Shown here piece after piece: positions 48,058 through 59,311 of a DNA stretch of 64,000 bases; position 1 is the first letter of the stretch, and every line of letters starts with the position of its first letter. The translations under genes were made by a program, and so were the position numbers. The notes beneath the pieces are model-generated. The model had not been told where the DNA came from, did not search any database, and saw only the letters and a list, made by a program, of their open reading frames with translations. The stretch is taken from positions 5,992,321-6,056,320 of the forward strand of contig CP137683.1 in assembly GCA_037976565.1 (NCBI GenBank), read 5' to 3'. Origin of the DNA: Mesocentrotus franciscanus (Eukaryota > Echinodermata > Echinoidea > Camarodonta > Strongylocentrotidae).

Positions 48058-48370
48058 CCCTCTCCTCCCACCGCTTTACATTTTCTCATTATCTCTCTCG
48101 CTCTATCTCTACCTCTCTCCCTCTTCCCCTCTCTGCTTTCCACTCTCTCTTCTCTCTCTGTCTATTCGTTCTCTTTTTATCTTCCCCATCTCTCTCCCTC
48201 TTCAATTTCTCTCTATTTAACAAAGAGTTCAAAATGATCCAAACCATCATGATGAAATTGTTTATCAACCTCTTGGCCTTTTCGTAACCCCTTCCCATTT
48301 TCCCATTCCCCAGTGTTTCTCTCTATCTCCATCTCTCTCTTTCTTCCCCCCCCCTCTCTCTCTATTTTCT

Positions 48371-48414
<44 letters not shown>

Positions 48415-48620
48415 TTACCTTTCTTATCTTTTTCTATCTCCATCCCACTCTCTCCCCCTCTCCCCCTCTCCCTCTCTCACCTCTCTCCCTTTCTCTCTAC
48501 CACCGTCTTCCTCTTTAATTTATATCTATTTCTTATATATACCTATCCCATTATCTCACTCCCATCGCTATATATATATATATATATACGTATCTCCTTC
48601 CCCTCTCTCTCTCTTCACCG
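48058..48620. repeat. Polypyrimidine tract with two (TA)n runs
   Basis: About 560 bp dominated by CT on the plus strand, interrupted by (TA)n at 48373-48410 and 48572-48588. Frames here (for example 48313-48699) are Ser/Leu/Pro-rich artefacts. Confidence 0.9.
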
Positions 48621-49730
48621 TTCTCACTTTCGTCCTATGTACACTAAAGGAGGTTCCGGAGGTGATATAGTCAAAGTGTTTTTCTGCGTCTGTAATTGAG
48701 TCAAAAGCGAAATTTGACTTGCTATGGAGGATGTATGGCTCAGTGGATTGGGGATGGTTACAGCACGCGAGGCCGACATCCTAATAGGCCGAAAATGTCT
48801 GTCAGGTCTCGAGGGCCTTCTGATAACTAGACGGTTCACTGGACCGATGGCTTACGAGACTGACATTAGTAATCGTCCTACATGTACATGTGTAGTTGTC
48901 CTCAAAATTAGCTGTTAGGAGGTAATTTCCCTGGGCTATTGTTCCATTGAACTGTCCTAGAAGACCTTCTTTTTATATTTAATATCAATGTTTTTGTCAT
49001 GGTGCAATGATTAATATTGTATCATTTGTATTAAGCTTTTCTTCATGATTCTTTGTGGGAGTGTGCGCGTGTGTTTGGGGGAGGGGAAGGGGGGGGGGTG
49101 GGTGTGAGTGAGTATGTGTGCGATAGATGATTACAATAGATATCTACGGAAGACGAAACTTTATCTCACTAACGGCCTAATTGAGAGAAAACAAAAATAA
49201 AGGTATATTGCTTTTTGCTCCAAGGGGACTTAGATTTTGATCATGCTCACAGGAAGTAAGGAAGTCCAGGGTGACCAAAACAAATCGAAACAACTTTGCA
49301 AAGTTCGTCTGAAGAACACAAAGAAAGTTCGTTCACCTTGAAGCTGTAACATGGATTTCTTTTCTGGTTTAGACTACAGTAAAAACAAAATGATTATACT
49401 ACTTATATAGAAATTCTTTTGAAGCTTACAGGGGGTGGAGGTTGATGGTCAGTCGCTGTCGAATGTATGATTTCCTCTAGATTTTGGCAGCTGGTTCAAT
49501 GCTGTGTTCATGGAGAATATGTGGAAACTCAACATGGTGTTAGTTCAAAGACCGATTTAATTTTTGTGTAACATTTAATACAAATCCTTAGTTTTTTAAT
49601 TGAATTTATTTTCTTCTGCAACATATAAATCAAATTACATTTCAGTGATACAACATATTCAAAAATTTAACAAATATTATTGGGGATTGTGTGTCCAGAC
49701 GCTGAATGAAAATAAAGCTGTTACTTGTGC
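48621..49730. other. No recognised gene; isolated tRNA box-A-like site at 48735
   Basis: TGGCTCAGTGG at about 48736 matches a tRNA box A, but no box B follows at a suitable distance. A GT/G-rich stretch lies at 49060-49120. Confidence 0.45.
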
Positions 49731-49795
49731 CTATGGATTTAACGAAAAATATGCATCAAATAGCACTTACCATCATAAATATTTATTTTTTAAAA
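49731..49795 (+). repeat. Fragment related to the TTAA element at 62727-63778
   Basis: CTATGGATTTAACGAAAAAT and AAATAGCAC.TACCATCAT align with the reverse complement of 63485-63551 (TTTGGATTTAACAAAAGATA, AAATAGCACCGACCATCAT). The translated frames even agree in part (GFN-K-Y..NST-HH). This suggests a fragment of a longer version of that element. Confidence 0.6.
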
Positions 49796-50010
49796 TTTTG
49801 TACTAACAAAATCTTAAAATATTCATGAAATGTGGCGTGTATACTTCTTCAAATTACTCTTTGCAATCAAATGTCCAGATAACCAGATATGCCCAAACAC
49901 ATTCTCTACTTTTTACTGAAAAGAAAACACATATTTCCATTTTTTTAGTTCTTGATTACAGACCAGAAATCATCGGGGGATGTGTAAAAACATGTCCAAG
50001 AATATATCTA

Positions 50011-50121
50011 CACACTAAGAAATAAAGGTGCAATTGGGGTGCAGATTTGCATCCACCTACGCGTATTTGGCAGAGGGTGCTGCAGCTATGTAGCAGAATT
50101 GTACCTTTATTTCTTAGTGTG
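50011..50121. mobile_element. Compact 111-bp TA-flanked MITE
   Basis: TA at 50009-50010 and 50122-50123 flank an element with ends CACACTAAGAAATAAAGGTG and its near-exact inverse (CACACTAAGAAATAAAGGTA). At least 25 of 26 bases match. The interior is under 60 bp. A TA duplication suggests Tc1/mariner-type mobilisation (family knowledge plus inference). Confidence 0.85.
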
Positions 50122-50123
50122 TA

Positions 50124-50730
50124 GGGAACATGTATGATAAATATACGAAGATATATTTTCTTGAGAGAAAAAGAGCGGGTACTCGCAAGGTAAATTACAG
50201 GGTTTCAAATATGTGTTAGTCAGTTGGAAATGCATTATCCTTTATCATGTTTATTGTATTTCTAGAATTTCACTGATTTTTTCTTTCTAACCATTTTGCT
50301 TCTGTCTAAGCCAACCTGATTTTAAGATTCAGAGTCCATCTTAATATAATCTAAATATAACCAACAAAAATGCATCCTGTTTCAAAGTTGATTGGACTAC
50401 AACTTCGGACAAAAGGCTTGGTAATCTTGAGTGGATAAAGACATGCATTAACCACACAAAGAAGGAACTGATCCACAAATGAACAAAAGATTATGAAGCA
50501 CCTGCATGTCAAGAAAGTGGCTTAAATTGTATTAGTTTGAGTGGGCCAGGTCAAATCGCAGATCACCGGTAAAAGGGATGTGGAGACTTTTATAAATAAA
50601 TTGTAACTGTTATAATTAAGCAAGGATCTAATAAGATAATCTGTACTTTTATCCTTTTTCTTTTAAAATATGAAATGAAGACACTAGTAGTTCCTAGGTC
50701 ATGCAATTATTTTGGTCTTATCAAGTGAAA
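50124..50730. other. No recognisable feature
   Basis: AT-rich DNA without tandem or inverted structure. Confidence 0.5.
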
Positions 50731-50741
50731 TACTACTACTC

Positions 50742-50778
<37 letters not shown>

Positions 50779-50870
50779 CACTACGGCACTACTAGCACAA
50801 CTACTACTGCTACTGCTACTACGAGTAATACTGCTGCTGCTAATATTGATGGCTGCTGCTACTACTACTA
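50731..50870. repeat. (CTA)n / (CTG)n microsatellite
   Basis: Interrupted CTA array with CTG variants at 50800-50860. Confidence 0.9.
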
Positions 50871-50940
50871 ATCTTTATTACAAATACTACTCCTGATAAT
50901 GATCATAATAACAATAATAATCATCATCGTCATTCGCCAA

Positions 50941-51055
50941 ACGCAAACACACACACACACACTCACACACAAACACACAAACACACTCACACACACACCC
51001 ACACACTCCATACGCACAAACACACACACGCATGCACAATACACTCACAAACTCC
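50941..51055. repeat. (CA)n microsatellite
   Basis: About 115 bp of CACACA with CTCACA and CATACG interruptions. Confidence 0.9.
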
Positions 51056-52376
51056 TACACAAAGATCTTATGAACACTTTTTCATTTCATTGAGGCAGCC
51101 ATCCTAGTCAAGTGTCGCTTATGACGGCGGTCTCCTGCCCTTTTCAGAAATAGTTAGGATAATACTTTAAATTCATAATTATATAGTTTAGAAATATTAA
51201 GTTCGTTATTAAATGTTTATATATAAATCACATTTTGACATGAATCTATTATTGTTTGTATATTGGTGTTATACCTACGTTGAAATGTTCTTTGTTATTC
51301 AGTTATTGTATTTGGAAAAAGGCCCCCCCTCCCCCCCCCAAAAAAAAAACAAACAAAACAACACCACAAACTAAATCATCATCATCAGCAGCATCATAAC
51401 GACGAAAGAAATGCGTATCGGAAATTAAAAAAAAGATTTCTGGCCCGGATGTAAATTTGCGAAAACCAAAGGACAGCTGTGTGCCCGCCATTTGTGCAAA
51501 TTTCTGTGAGATTGTAGTCCGGTAGATTTTGGCGATGACAGATTTTGGCGTTAGCCTCAATTTGGCGTTCTCGTCAGATATTTTCACCAGTCTCATCGGA
51601 AATCTTAAATGAACTTTCAGAATATCTGGTACAAGTATATTTTGATACAAGTAGAACAATAGGAGACCATGGTAGGTACGTCTCATTCTATTTTCTCCGC
51701 TAACACTCCCCAATATTTTCATTACGAGACCGGATGTTTTTCGGTGTATCTCGGTCAGTATTCAGAATGTTTTCTGGTTATCTGGCGTAGTAACAAAAAC
51801 AGAATAGAAACTACAGGATCTACTTTGAAAAACTATCCAATTTAAGCTGCTTTCTACATTGACTGTCGATCAATATAATTATGTGTTACCGAAAAACTAG
51901 CGACTTGGCTATCCAAATATTTTGCCGGTTTTACTGACATCAAACCAATTAAGATATTTGCACGACAGTGTTGTCGCTAAGCCGTTACGTTGCTGTTTTT
52001 TGTACACTTCTTTTCATTGCACGCTTTTCTATTTTCTCCGCCTTTTCTTTGCTTCATGCACATATTTGTATTGATCTACTTTTCGCTATTATAGAGAGAG
52101 GCGACATTTCTCACATTCCCTGTCTAGTATCCGTCTGATCCCACTCATCGAATAAGATGTTTGTGATTTAGATATTTTTGTAAACAAATAGGACTGCTTT
52201 TCAAATCCCATGTCTTCATAATATAACCACCTAGGGGGTAAATACTTTATGCCTAAAAATCTATTGGCCAATTTTGAAATACTTATGTAAGTGCTTATGT
52301 AAAAGAAAATAAAAAAAGAAGCTTGAGGTGGGAAAGAATTTGCCTGACTGCAACAAAACAATAATAAAAAAGACTA
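51056..52376. other. No recognised gene; C8/A9 runs at 51324
   Basis: The 139-residue minus-strand frame 51303-51722 is the longest non-repeat frame outside retroelements. Its C-terminal Gly run comes from a homopolymer, and the rest shows no motif I can name. The DNA just before 52375 (ACAATAATAAAAAAG) marks the 5' break of the Penelope-like element. Confidence 0.5.
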
Positions 52377-53726
52377 GCCAAATGGCTTACCAAAATACTT
52401 CAACCTGCCCTTTGTGAAGTGTCCGATTTTGTTATCAAGGATTCGTTCATCTTTGCAGAATCCATGCGCACATGTACTATTGACTGTGAAGTACAGTTTT
52501 GTGTTCTTATGACATTTCTAGCCTTTTCACCAATTTACCTCTGATTGAAGCTATTGATATTTGCGCAATATTGCTTTTCCATAGCGATATTGATACACCT
52601 TCTGTTTCCGAACCCGTCTTCAAAGAATTGATGTTAGCCGCCACGCGCAACGTTGAATTGAGCTTCAACGACGTCATGTATGCACAGATTGACGGTGTCG
52701 CTATGGGCTCGCCGTTGGGCCCTATACTCGCGAATATCTTTGTAGGCTATCACGAAAAGCGTGCATTCGTTGATATTAGCCCTAAACTTGCCCCGTTAGT
52801 GTACTATCGCTACGTAGACGATACGTTTGCTATGTTCCAAAGCAGAGCAGCGTGTGAGAACTTTCTTGCACATCTGAATGCCCTCCACCCGTCTCTCAAA
52901 TACACAATCGAGATTGAATGTGATGGCGCGCTATCGTTTCTTGATGTACCGGTAGAAAAGTCAGCGCACGGCTTCACTACTTCCGTCTATCGGAAACCTA
53001 CATTTACAGGTCAGTTCACGCGCTGGGACTCTTTCAGTCCTACTCGGTACAAAACTGGTCTCATCAATATCCTCATTGATAGAGCACAGAGAATTTGCTA
53101 TCCGTGCAAACTCGCCGCGGAAATCAATCAAGTCAAGGATATTCTGCGCGAAAACGGCTATCCTGACCATGTGATTGATTGCTATGTCACCCGTAAACTA
53201 AACAAACAGCAAAAGACACAGGTCTTTGGGCCTAACAAATGCCCTGTGTATCTCAAACTCTCGTGGCGAGGAAAGCTTCCAAAAGTTTGAGAAACAGGTC
53301 AAGCAAGCCGTGTGCGTTGCATTTCCGACCGTTGAGCCGCGCGTGGTATTTACCACAAATAGAATGATCTCGTCTGTCCGTAAGGATGTACTCCGTATTA
53401 CGCAAACTAGCAATGTGATTTATGAATTCAAGTGCCGATGCGAAGCTCGGTACATAGGGCGTACAACTCAGAGACTGGCAGATCGAGTAAAACAGCATGT
53501 TCCTTCCTTCATTCGGAACCGCCAGACCGGCACGCGTTCACAACCGCCGCGCTCATGCAAACAGGGAAACTCGCGTACGGCAGACAACGCCAACTCTGCC
53601 ATCGCTCAGCACTTGCTGAACAACCAAGATTGCGCTGAACAATACTGTTCATCTTGGTTCAAAGTTCTCAGCCGAGCGAGAAACTTTACTCATCTGCGCA
53701 TGCTCGAGCCACATACATTCAGTTGA
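52377..53726 (+). pseudogene. Penelope-like RT plus GIY-YIG endonuclease (two frameshifts)
   Basis: Three plus-strand frames together make one polyprotein remnant. 52377 to about 52497 gives AKWLTKILQPALCEVSDFVI and following residues. 52499-53290 (263 residues from its Met) has the palm: YDISSLFTNLPL, IDGVAMGSPLGPILANIF, and YRYVDDTFAMF with catalytic YVDD at 52811-52822, then VYRKPTFTGQF. 53226-53726 has the endonuclease domain with YEFKCRCEARYIGRTTQRL then ADRVKQH, including the C-x-C cysteines and YIG. Single-base shifts near 52497 and 53284 separate the parts. GIY-YIG nucleases nick target DNA; the RT copies the element RNA. The element is inactive as read unless the shifts are sequencing errors, since the RT core and YIG residues look intact. 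Confidence 0.88.
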
Positions 53727-53859
53727 CCGACCCTCTCCTACGCAGACAGAAAGTTCGGACACTCGTATTATTTTAGCGATTATTCCGTAATAACCGGCTG
53801 GCAATAAGCCTAATTTACCGTTTAATCTTATTTTATTTTATTTCTAATTTATCTTAGAC

Positions 53860-54000
53860 AGCCAATCAGAGCTCGTTATATTTCGCGCCTTGTCCCTTTT
53901 AGTTTCCGTTTATATTGTTCGATTTCGGCTTTCTGTTCATTCTTGCGTTTTACTCTGATGAGTACAAGACGAAAAGCTTCAGTATGTCTCTTTTCAATGC
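53860..54000 (+). promoter_or_regulatory. Penelope 3' region: CCAAT, E2F-like and hammerhead-like motifs
   Basis: Downstream of the stop, GCCAATCAGAGC (about 53861) is a CCAAT box and TTTCGCGCC (about 53880) fits an E2F site. CTGATGA (53955-53961) and GAAA (53971-53974) enclose GTACAAGAC, whose ends can pair. TTTTACT just before CTGATGA is complementary to AGTAAAA near 54010, giving a possible stem I. Penelope-like elements are known to carry hammerhead motifs in their terminal repeats. The cleavage triplet here (TCC rather than NUH) looks degenerate, so activity is doubtful. Confidence 0.4.
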
Positions 54001-54010
54001 GATTTTCCAG

Positions 54011-54417
54011 TAAAAAAAGACAAATATCTGTTGGTAGGTTATAGACCTTTTAAGTAATCAACGAATAGAAACCGGGTCCGAAATCACCTGTCAATGATTA
54101 ATCTGTCTTAAGCTGCATTACTTTGGATAACCCAGGTCAAATGGGATAAAGGGTTTTAAATCATTACCTTTGTCATTTCGGCTTCGAAATGTATCAGTGA
54201 ATACTCACAGATAAATGGATGATCTGTAACTGTATCTGCTATTAGAAGAAAATCGCACTAGATTGCTCCCCACTGCAAGGCCAAAAATTCACACAGGTGA
54301 TTTAAACGTAAACCGTGGTGTAAACCACCGATTTACTTTGGGCGGCCGAAAAAAAAAATCAAACGAACAACAAACAAACAAATAAACAAACAAGAAGTAC
54401 AAAATAACAAAGAAACA
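54011..54417. other. No recognisable feature
   Basis: AT-rich DNA ending in an (AAAC)n-like patch at 54360-54400 beside the next element. Confidence 0.5.
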
Positions 54418-54419
54418 TA

Positions 54420-55311
54420 CACTGCAAAAACCAGGGTGTTAAATTTCTAACACCAGTATGGTATTGAATTTTTTTGACACCATTGGTGTTATTTTTAACA
54501 CCGGTCAGATTTAAGCATGCATTAATAATTACTGGGTGTTAAGTAACATGGTGTTGTTTTATGCTTGGTGTTGAAAGTATCATCACGTGATTTCGTTTAA
54601 GGCGGTTGATTGGTCGAATAAGTTTTCACAAAGTGTACGCGCGCTTAATGATTACTTTACACGTGTTCACAGAAAAATACATTTATCATGATTTGTTAAG
54701 CAAATTATGACAATGCACATCAATTTTGTGATTTGTATTTTCCTTTGGCAATTATTGACCAATAGATTATATGTCCGATCTTGTTACAATTATATTAACG
54801 TTTTAGCAATAGATATATTGATTATATGATTACTAACCAAGAAACAACATGCATGTTTATTATATATATATGTGTACCAGCCTGTACCACATACATGTTA
54901 ATCTTGAATTTACTTCAAATGATCTATGTGATGGAGTTAATGCAATGGAGATTAGAATATACCTATTGGTGGACAGTTGCCAACATCGATTATGAATTAT
55001 CAGTTAACCACTGGTTCCTCTACCCTGGTCGATAATGGTCGATAATAGGGAATATGGAATGTGGGACCATTAGACATACATAGAAAAATCTCTAATGGAT
55101 CAACAAGAATATAAACACCAAAAGTGGAATTGAATTTGTTATGATTCCAGATATTGGTGTTAATCTACACCAGTAGGAGTTGTCAAATAATAACACCAAA
55201 AGTGGAATTGAAATTATCTAATTCCAGAAAATGGTGTTAAGTAACACCAGAGGAGTTGCACGATATAGATACCAAGAAAGTGTTAAATTTAACACTCTGG
55301 TTTTTGCAGTG
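54420..55311. mobile_element. 892-bp TA-flanked non-autonomous element
   Basis: TA dinucleotides (54418-54419, 55312-55313) flank ends CACTGCAAAAACCAGGGTGT and, reverse-complemented, CACTGCAAAAACCAGAGTGT. Over the first 27 bases 26 match. Both sub-terminal regions are full of GGTGTTA / TAACACC palindromic repeats. Near the right end a 78-bp unit (AACACCAAAAGTGGAATTGA) is tandemly repeated from 55114 and 55192. The 69-residue frame in the centre has no motif, so no transposase. A TA target suggests Tc1/mariner-type mobilisation (inference). Confidence 0.85.
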
Positions 55312-55718
55312 TAACACAAATAAAAACAACAACAAAAATCAACAAAATGAGTTAAATGCGACAATAGATTTGATATTTTCTTTGATAAAAAACAACAACT
55401 ATGCTATAACAAGTAGATAAAATTCGTTATTGTTTGTAAAGAAAGGTGAACAGTTAAGATAATTGTTTTGTTTTACCCAGCATCTTGTTTCTGATTCCTC
55501 AAGAGTAGGAAAACACAAACTAAAATTTCAAGCAGGAAAACAAAAAAGGACATTGTGGCTCGAGGTTGCTGTTGCTTTTTAATGTACAATTTGTTGTTGT
55601 CGTCATGAGAATTTAAGACGATTTTCCAATGAAATGCCCTTCCAGCGTGGAAAAATACACCTCTAACGCCCTTAAGGCAAACACAGCGGATCATAATAAG
55701 AATTCCATGTTATTGATT

Positions 55719-55760
55719 CGATCGCAAGGACTTTCACAAAATCAACTCAAAAGGCTATTT
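55719..55760 (+). repeat. Dispersed repeat, copy 3 of 3 (short)
   Basis: CGATCGCAAGGACTTTCACA then AAATCAACTCAAAAGG matches the repeats at 3303 and 47499 over about 40 bp. Confidence 0.45.
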
Positions 55761-56700
55761 TTTAAAAACAAATATTATACTTTAGAAATTCTGATTTTAT
55801 AATATGTCATTGTCATGTTTTTACATTTCAAAGCACAAGGCTGTTAAGAGTGCCTTAGGTTGATTTTGTTTTGTGTTTTGTGAGTGTGTTTATTTAGAAA
55901 CACTGTGTCCAGTAGTACGGTTTCGCTTGGTACACTGAGCAACGATGTTGTCGTGGTTTTTATTTATACTTCTAACGGAAACCCAATCGTCTAATGTAAG
56001 GCGGTGCTTACCAGTTAACCGAGAAAAACCTGGACAAGCTTGTAGGTTATTTTTCACAATTCGAATACAATGCAATTTACAAGATCGATAACTTTTCCAA
56101 TCGATTGACCTCTTCGTTCTATTTCCGTTTAACTTTACATAGCTTGTTCTGCCATAAATTTCTCATAAAAAAGAATAGAATCCTTTTCTGTAAATAGAGA
56201 GAAGTATATTTTTGCATCACAGTATTAATTTATGATATTCGGTACTAAAAATAACAGCGTGAGGTAGTTTTCAATCGTTATGATAGTGTGACCCACTTAC
56301 CTACAATTTGAATATTCATCGCTACATACACTATAAACAATGTTGGAATGAATAAAATATTAACACGAAATATCACTCAATATTTCAATTTTCTTGAATC
56401 CTAAAAGTTAACCTTACTCCAGAAAAAACAACTGAATAGTAAATGAATAAAGGGCGTTGATTTGTCAATGTCTTTTTTGTAATTCTCATCCATGATTGTT
56501 TGTAGCAAAACACGTATTGGATAAAGGTTATAGTGGGGAAATACTCAGTAAGGCATCTTGGCTTTCATTTATAATGTGGGCGTTGGATATACGACAAAAT
56601 GAAAAGGAAAACAAAAGGGAAGGGAAAGATAATGAGAACCAGTGATCGAGTAGAGTAACAATAAAGAAAGCAGGAGGGATATAAAAGGAGCGATAACGAT
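55761..56700. other. No recognisable feature
   Basis: AT-rich DNA with chance frames only. Confidence 0.5.
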
Positions 56701-56960
56701 TGAGAGAGTGAGAGAGAGAGAGAGAGAGATAGAAAGAGAGAAAGAGAGAGAGACAGACAGAGAGACAGAGAGAGGGAGACAAGGGGGAGGGGGAGATAGA
56801 GTTATTGAAAGACAGAGATAGATTAACCAAAATTGCCTGAAAGAGTGATACATGGAAAGAGAGTAAAAGGGGAGGAAAAGGTAAACGAAGAGAGAGAGAG
56901 AGAGAGAGCAAGTGATTTAAAGAGATTGAGAGGTAGAGAGAGAGAGACAGACAGACAGGG
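56701..56960. repeat. GA-rich low-complexity tract
   Basis: Purine-rich plus strand with GAGA, GACA and GGGGGAGG units. The 127-residue minus-strand frame (56528-56911) is a Ser/Leu artefact. Confidence 0.9.
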
Positions 56961-57417
56961 GTAGAAAGAGAAGTAACGAGCTAGTTGGAGAAGAGCCCAC
57001 AACTCTTCGAAGTTAATTCCACCTCCAACATGTGTTTTTCAATAACCTTATGAATATCACATCAAAGGGGCACTATATTTATGAAAAAGAGAACAGTAAA
57101 AGCATGCATGACCATAAGAAATTTCATCGCAATATACCTCGAACTTTACTTTTGGTCAAACCACGGCAGCCGCAAAGTAATTTACAGGCCACGTACCTCA
57201 TGAGTTTATATCAGGAATGCGTAAATAATAAATTAATATGATATTGACGCCCAGTATATGGGGCTAAATCGGTGCGAAGGATTCGTCCATATAACAAGCA
57301 CTTGAACGTCACTGGATATTTGAGGGGCCATACGTGTATTATATAAATCACCGTCATGACCTGGCAGCCGGTGTCGGTAGGGGAGTTGCAGAACCCCCTG
57401 TTTTTATTCCAGGGGTG
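56961..57417. other. No recognisable feature
   Basis: Unique-looking DNA with no supported gene. Confidence 0.5.
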
Positions 57418-57480
57418 CGGAGGTGTGCGTGCGTGTGCGTATGTGTGCATGAGCATGTGTTTGTGTGTTTGCGTGTGTGG
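57418..57480. repeat. GT-rich microsatellite
   Basis: GTGTGCGTGCGTGTGCGTAT and related units over about 60 bp. Confidence 0.85.
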
Positions 57481-58516
57481 GAAGGGCTGGTCAGGGTGAT
57501 GTCAGCGAATTTTGTATTGAAATGTACCCCCAGAATGTGAGACACTGCGTCAGAGAATGTTGGAGGAACTGTCAGAGAATCATGGAATCGGAAGGTAAAA
57601 AGTTTCCTTTCGGCACCCACAGTTGAAAAGTCGCTCCCAGGGATGGCACATTTGAAATTGACGCTTTAATACCGCGAGAGTACACCTCATACAAACGGAT
57701 CATGGATTTTCGACCGTGTAGTTTATTTCTGCACCAGTACAAATTAGTCTTATTAAATAAAAATTGTACCATTAATTGTATTACTTGCAGAACTGAATAT
57801 CGAGAAATCATATTCAATAAATTGTTCGCTGTTTCAGATGCATTCAGATGAGATGAAAAAAAGGGAAAAAGATCGTTCCATCCTATGTGTTACTCGCAGA
57901 GCTGAATAGTGAATGAAGGCTTAATTAATTTAATGCGCCACATCAGACTGGGTTGAGTTCAATGGCATTTATCCGATTATGAATGATTGCTTTATTATAC
58001 TAATGTTCCATATTTAATGGGATGCGTTCGTTGACTTCGGGTATAACATATCTTGCTTTGGAAGCACGTAGGAACTTCGTTATCGGGTATGATATTCATG
58101 ACATTTGAAAAAAACAATTTGTAAGAAATCCAAACGACAAACGATCGAGTGTTTTGAATCGAACATTAATGACATTGAATACAAATCAATAATTTCTTGT
58201 ATTTTGCATCATTATTCATTAATACAAAGGAATGATATCAAGTCTTTGAATAATTAATTTGAATGCTTTTAAATCTAAGGAATGTATTTTAAAGATCGGA
58301 CTAATCTTAGAACCCAACCTGAAATGTGTTGAAAATGTTTGGGAAACGCATTAATTACCGACAATTGACTTCTCTCGTTATGATTATCTATTTGTTTATA
58401 TGATTAAAGTGTGGTTGACACATTGTAATCCGCAGTTATTGAACTGAATAAGTCTGGGTGGGAACGTACCGCTTTAGAGGATATGGGCCAAAATTGTTTT
58501 GGTGATGATGAGGAAG
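57481..58516. other. No recognisable feature
   Basis: AT-rich DNA. A short direct repeat (TACTTGCAGAACTGAATATC / TACTCGCAGAGCTGAATAGT, 57781 and 57891) is the only structure noticed. Confidence 0.5.
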
Positions 58517-58611
58517 GGAGTGAGAAAGAGAGAGAGAGAAGAAGAAAACAGCAAGAAAACAAGAGAGAGAGGGGGGGGAGATCCAGAAAGAAAAAAAGGA
58601 GAGTGAGAGAG

Positions 58612-58642
<31 letters not shown>

Positions 58643-58660
58643 AGAAAAGGGGATGAGAAA
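58517..58660. repeat. GA-rich microsatellite
   Basis: About 140 bp of GAGA and GAAA units with a G8 run at about 58571. Confidence 0.9.
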
Positions 58661-59311
58661 GAAAGGAAATTAAATTAAAGAGAGGTAGCTATTTGTTACT
58701 TTTTTGTATTAAGGCTCGTTTATATATGTTGCGGCAAAATACGGCGTTTTTTTTTTAAATGATGATGTAAAGTGTAGTATACGCGTCACATTTATGTATC
58801 TTATAACCGCTTATAACACAGAGCTCAGTGAATACGCGCAGGTCCTTTCTAGCGCCCAGTTGCCATTCATTTACACGTAAAACAAAAACCGCGGCGGTTA
58901 AAGTCAGAGGATTGTGAGTAATTGTTTCCCGATTGATTGATTGATTGTATAAGAAAGTTTATCACCATCAAGTTTTATGGGGCGGAATATACAAGGATGA
59001 CATACATGTCAGGCACAAAGTCAGCTCCGTCAGAAAGACATGTGCAGTACAAGCCAGTACACCTCCATTTCATTTCATCTCATTTCAGTTAATTTCAGAC
59101 ACAGACTTATTTTTCTGTCTCTTCTTTCATGTATTTCCACGGGGGAATTTTCGTTTATAGTCAGTAAAATGTCTTTGAATCGTGTGAGTTCAGTTTTGTT
59201 CAACCTTGACTATGAGCTTCTCAAGAAGTTATGAACAAAGTTACATTAACTCTTAGGCTGCCAAATAAAATCTTGTAAACTCGCATCGGTAGTATAGCTG
59301 TGGATTCACTA
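58661..59311. other. No recognisable gene
   Basis: Includes short (TTGA)n at 58933-58946. Frames 58945-59160 and 59040-59234 show no motif. Confidence 0.5.

Larger units (their letters stand above)
52375..54010 (+). mobile_element. Penelope-like retroelement, 5'-truncated
   Basis: Contains a Penelope-type reverse transcriptase followed directly by a GIY-YIG endonuclease domain on the plus strand. A 3' region of about 280 bp carries promoter-like and ribozyme-like motifs. The N-terminal part of the reverse transcriptase is missing, and the element begins abruptly at about 52375. The 3' limit near 54010 is approximate. Penelope-like elements prime at telomeric or nicked ends using this endonuclease (family knowledge). 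Confidence 0.85.

Noticed and set aside
48724..48918. Possible tRNA gene or SINE (box A TGGCTCAGTGG)
   Set aside because: No box B at the right distance and no cloverleaf arms could be drawn.
51303..51722. 139-residue minus-strand open frame as a real gene
   Set aside because: No recognised domain, a homopolymer-derived Gly run at one end, and no splice or start context; length is possible by chance.
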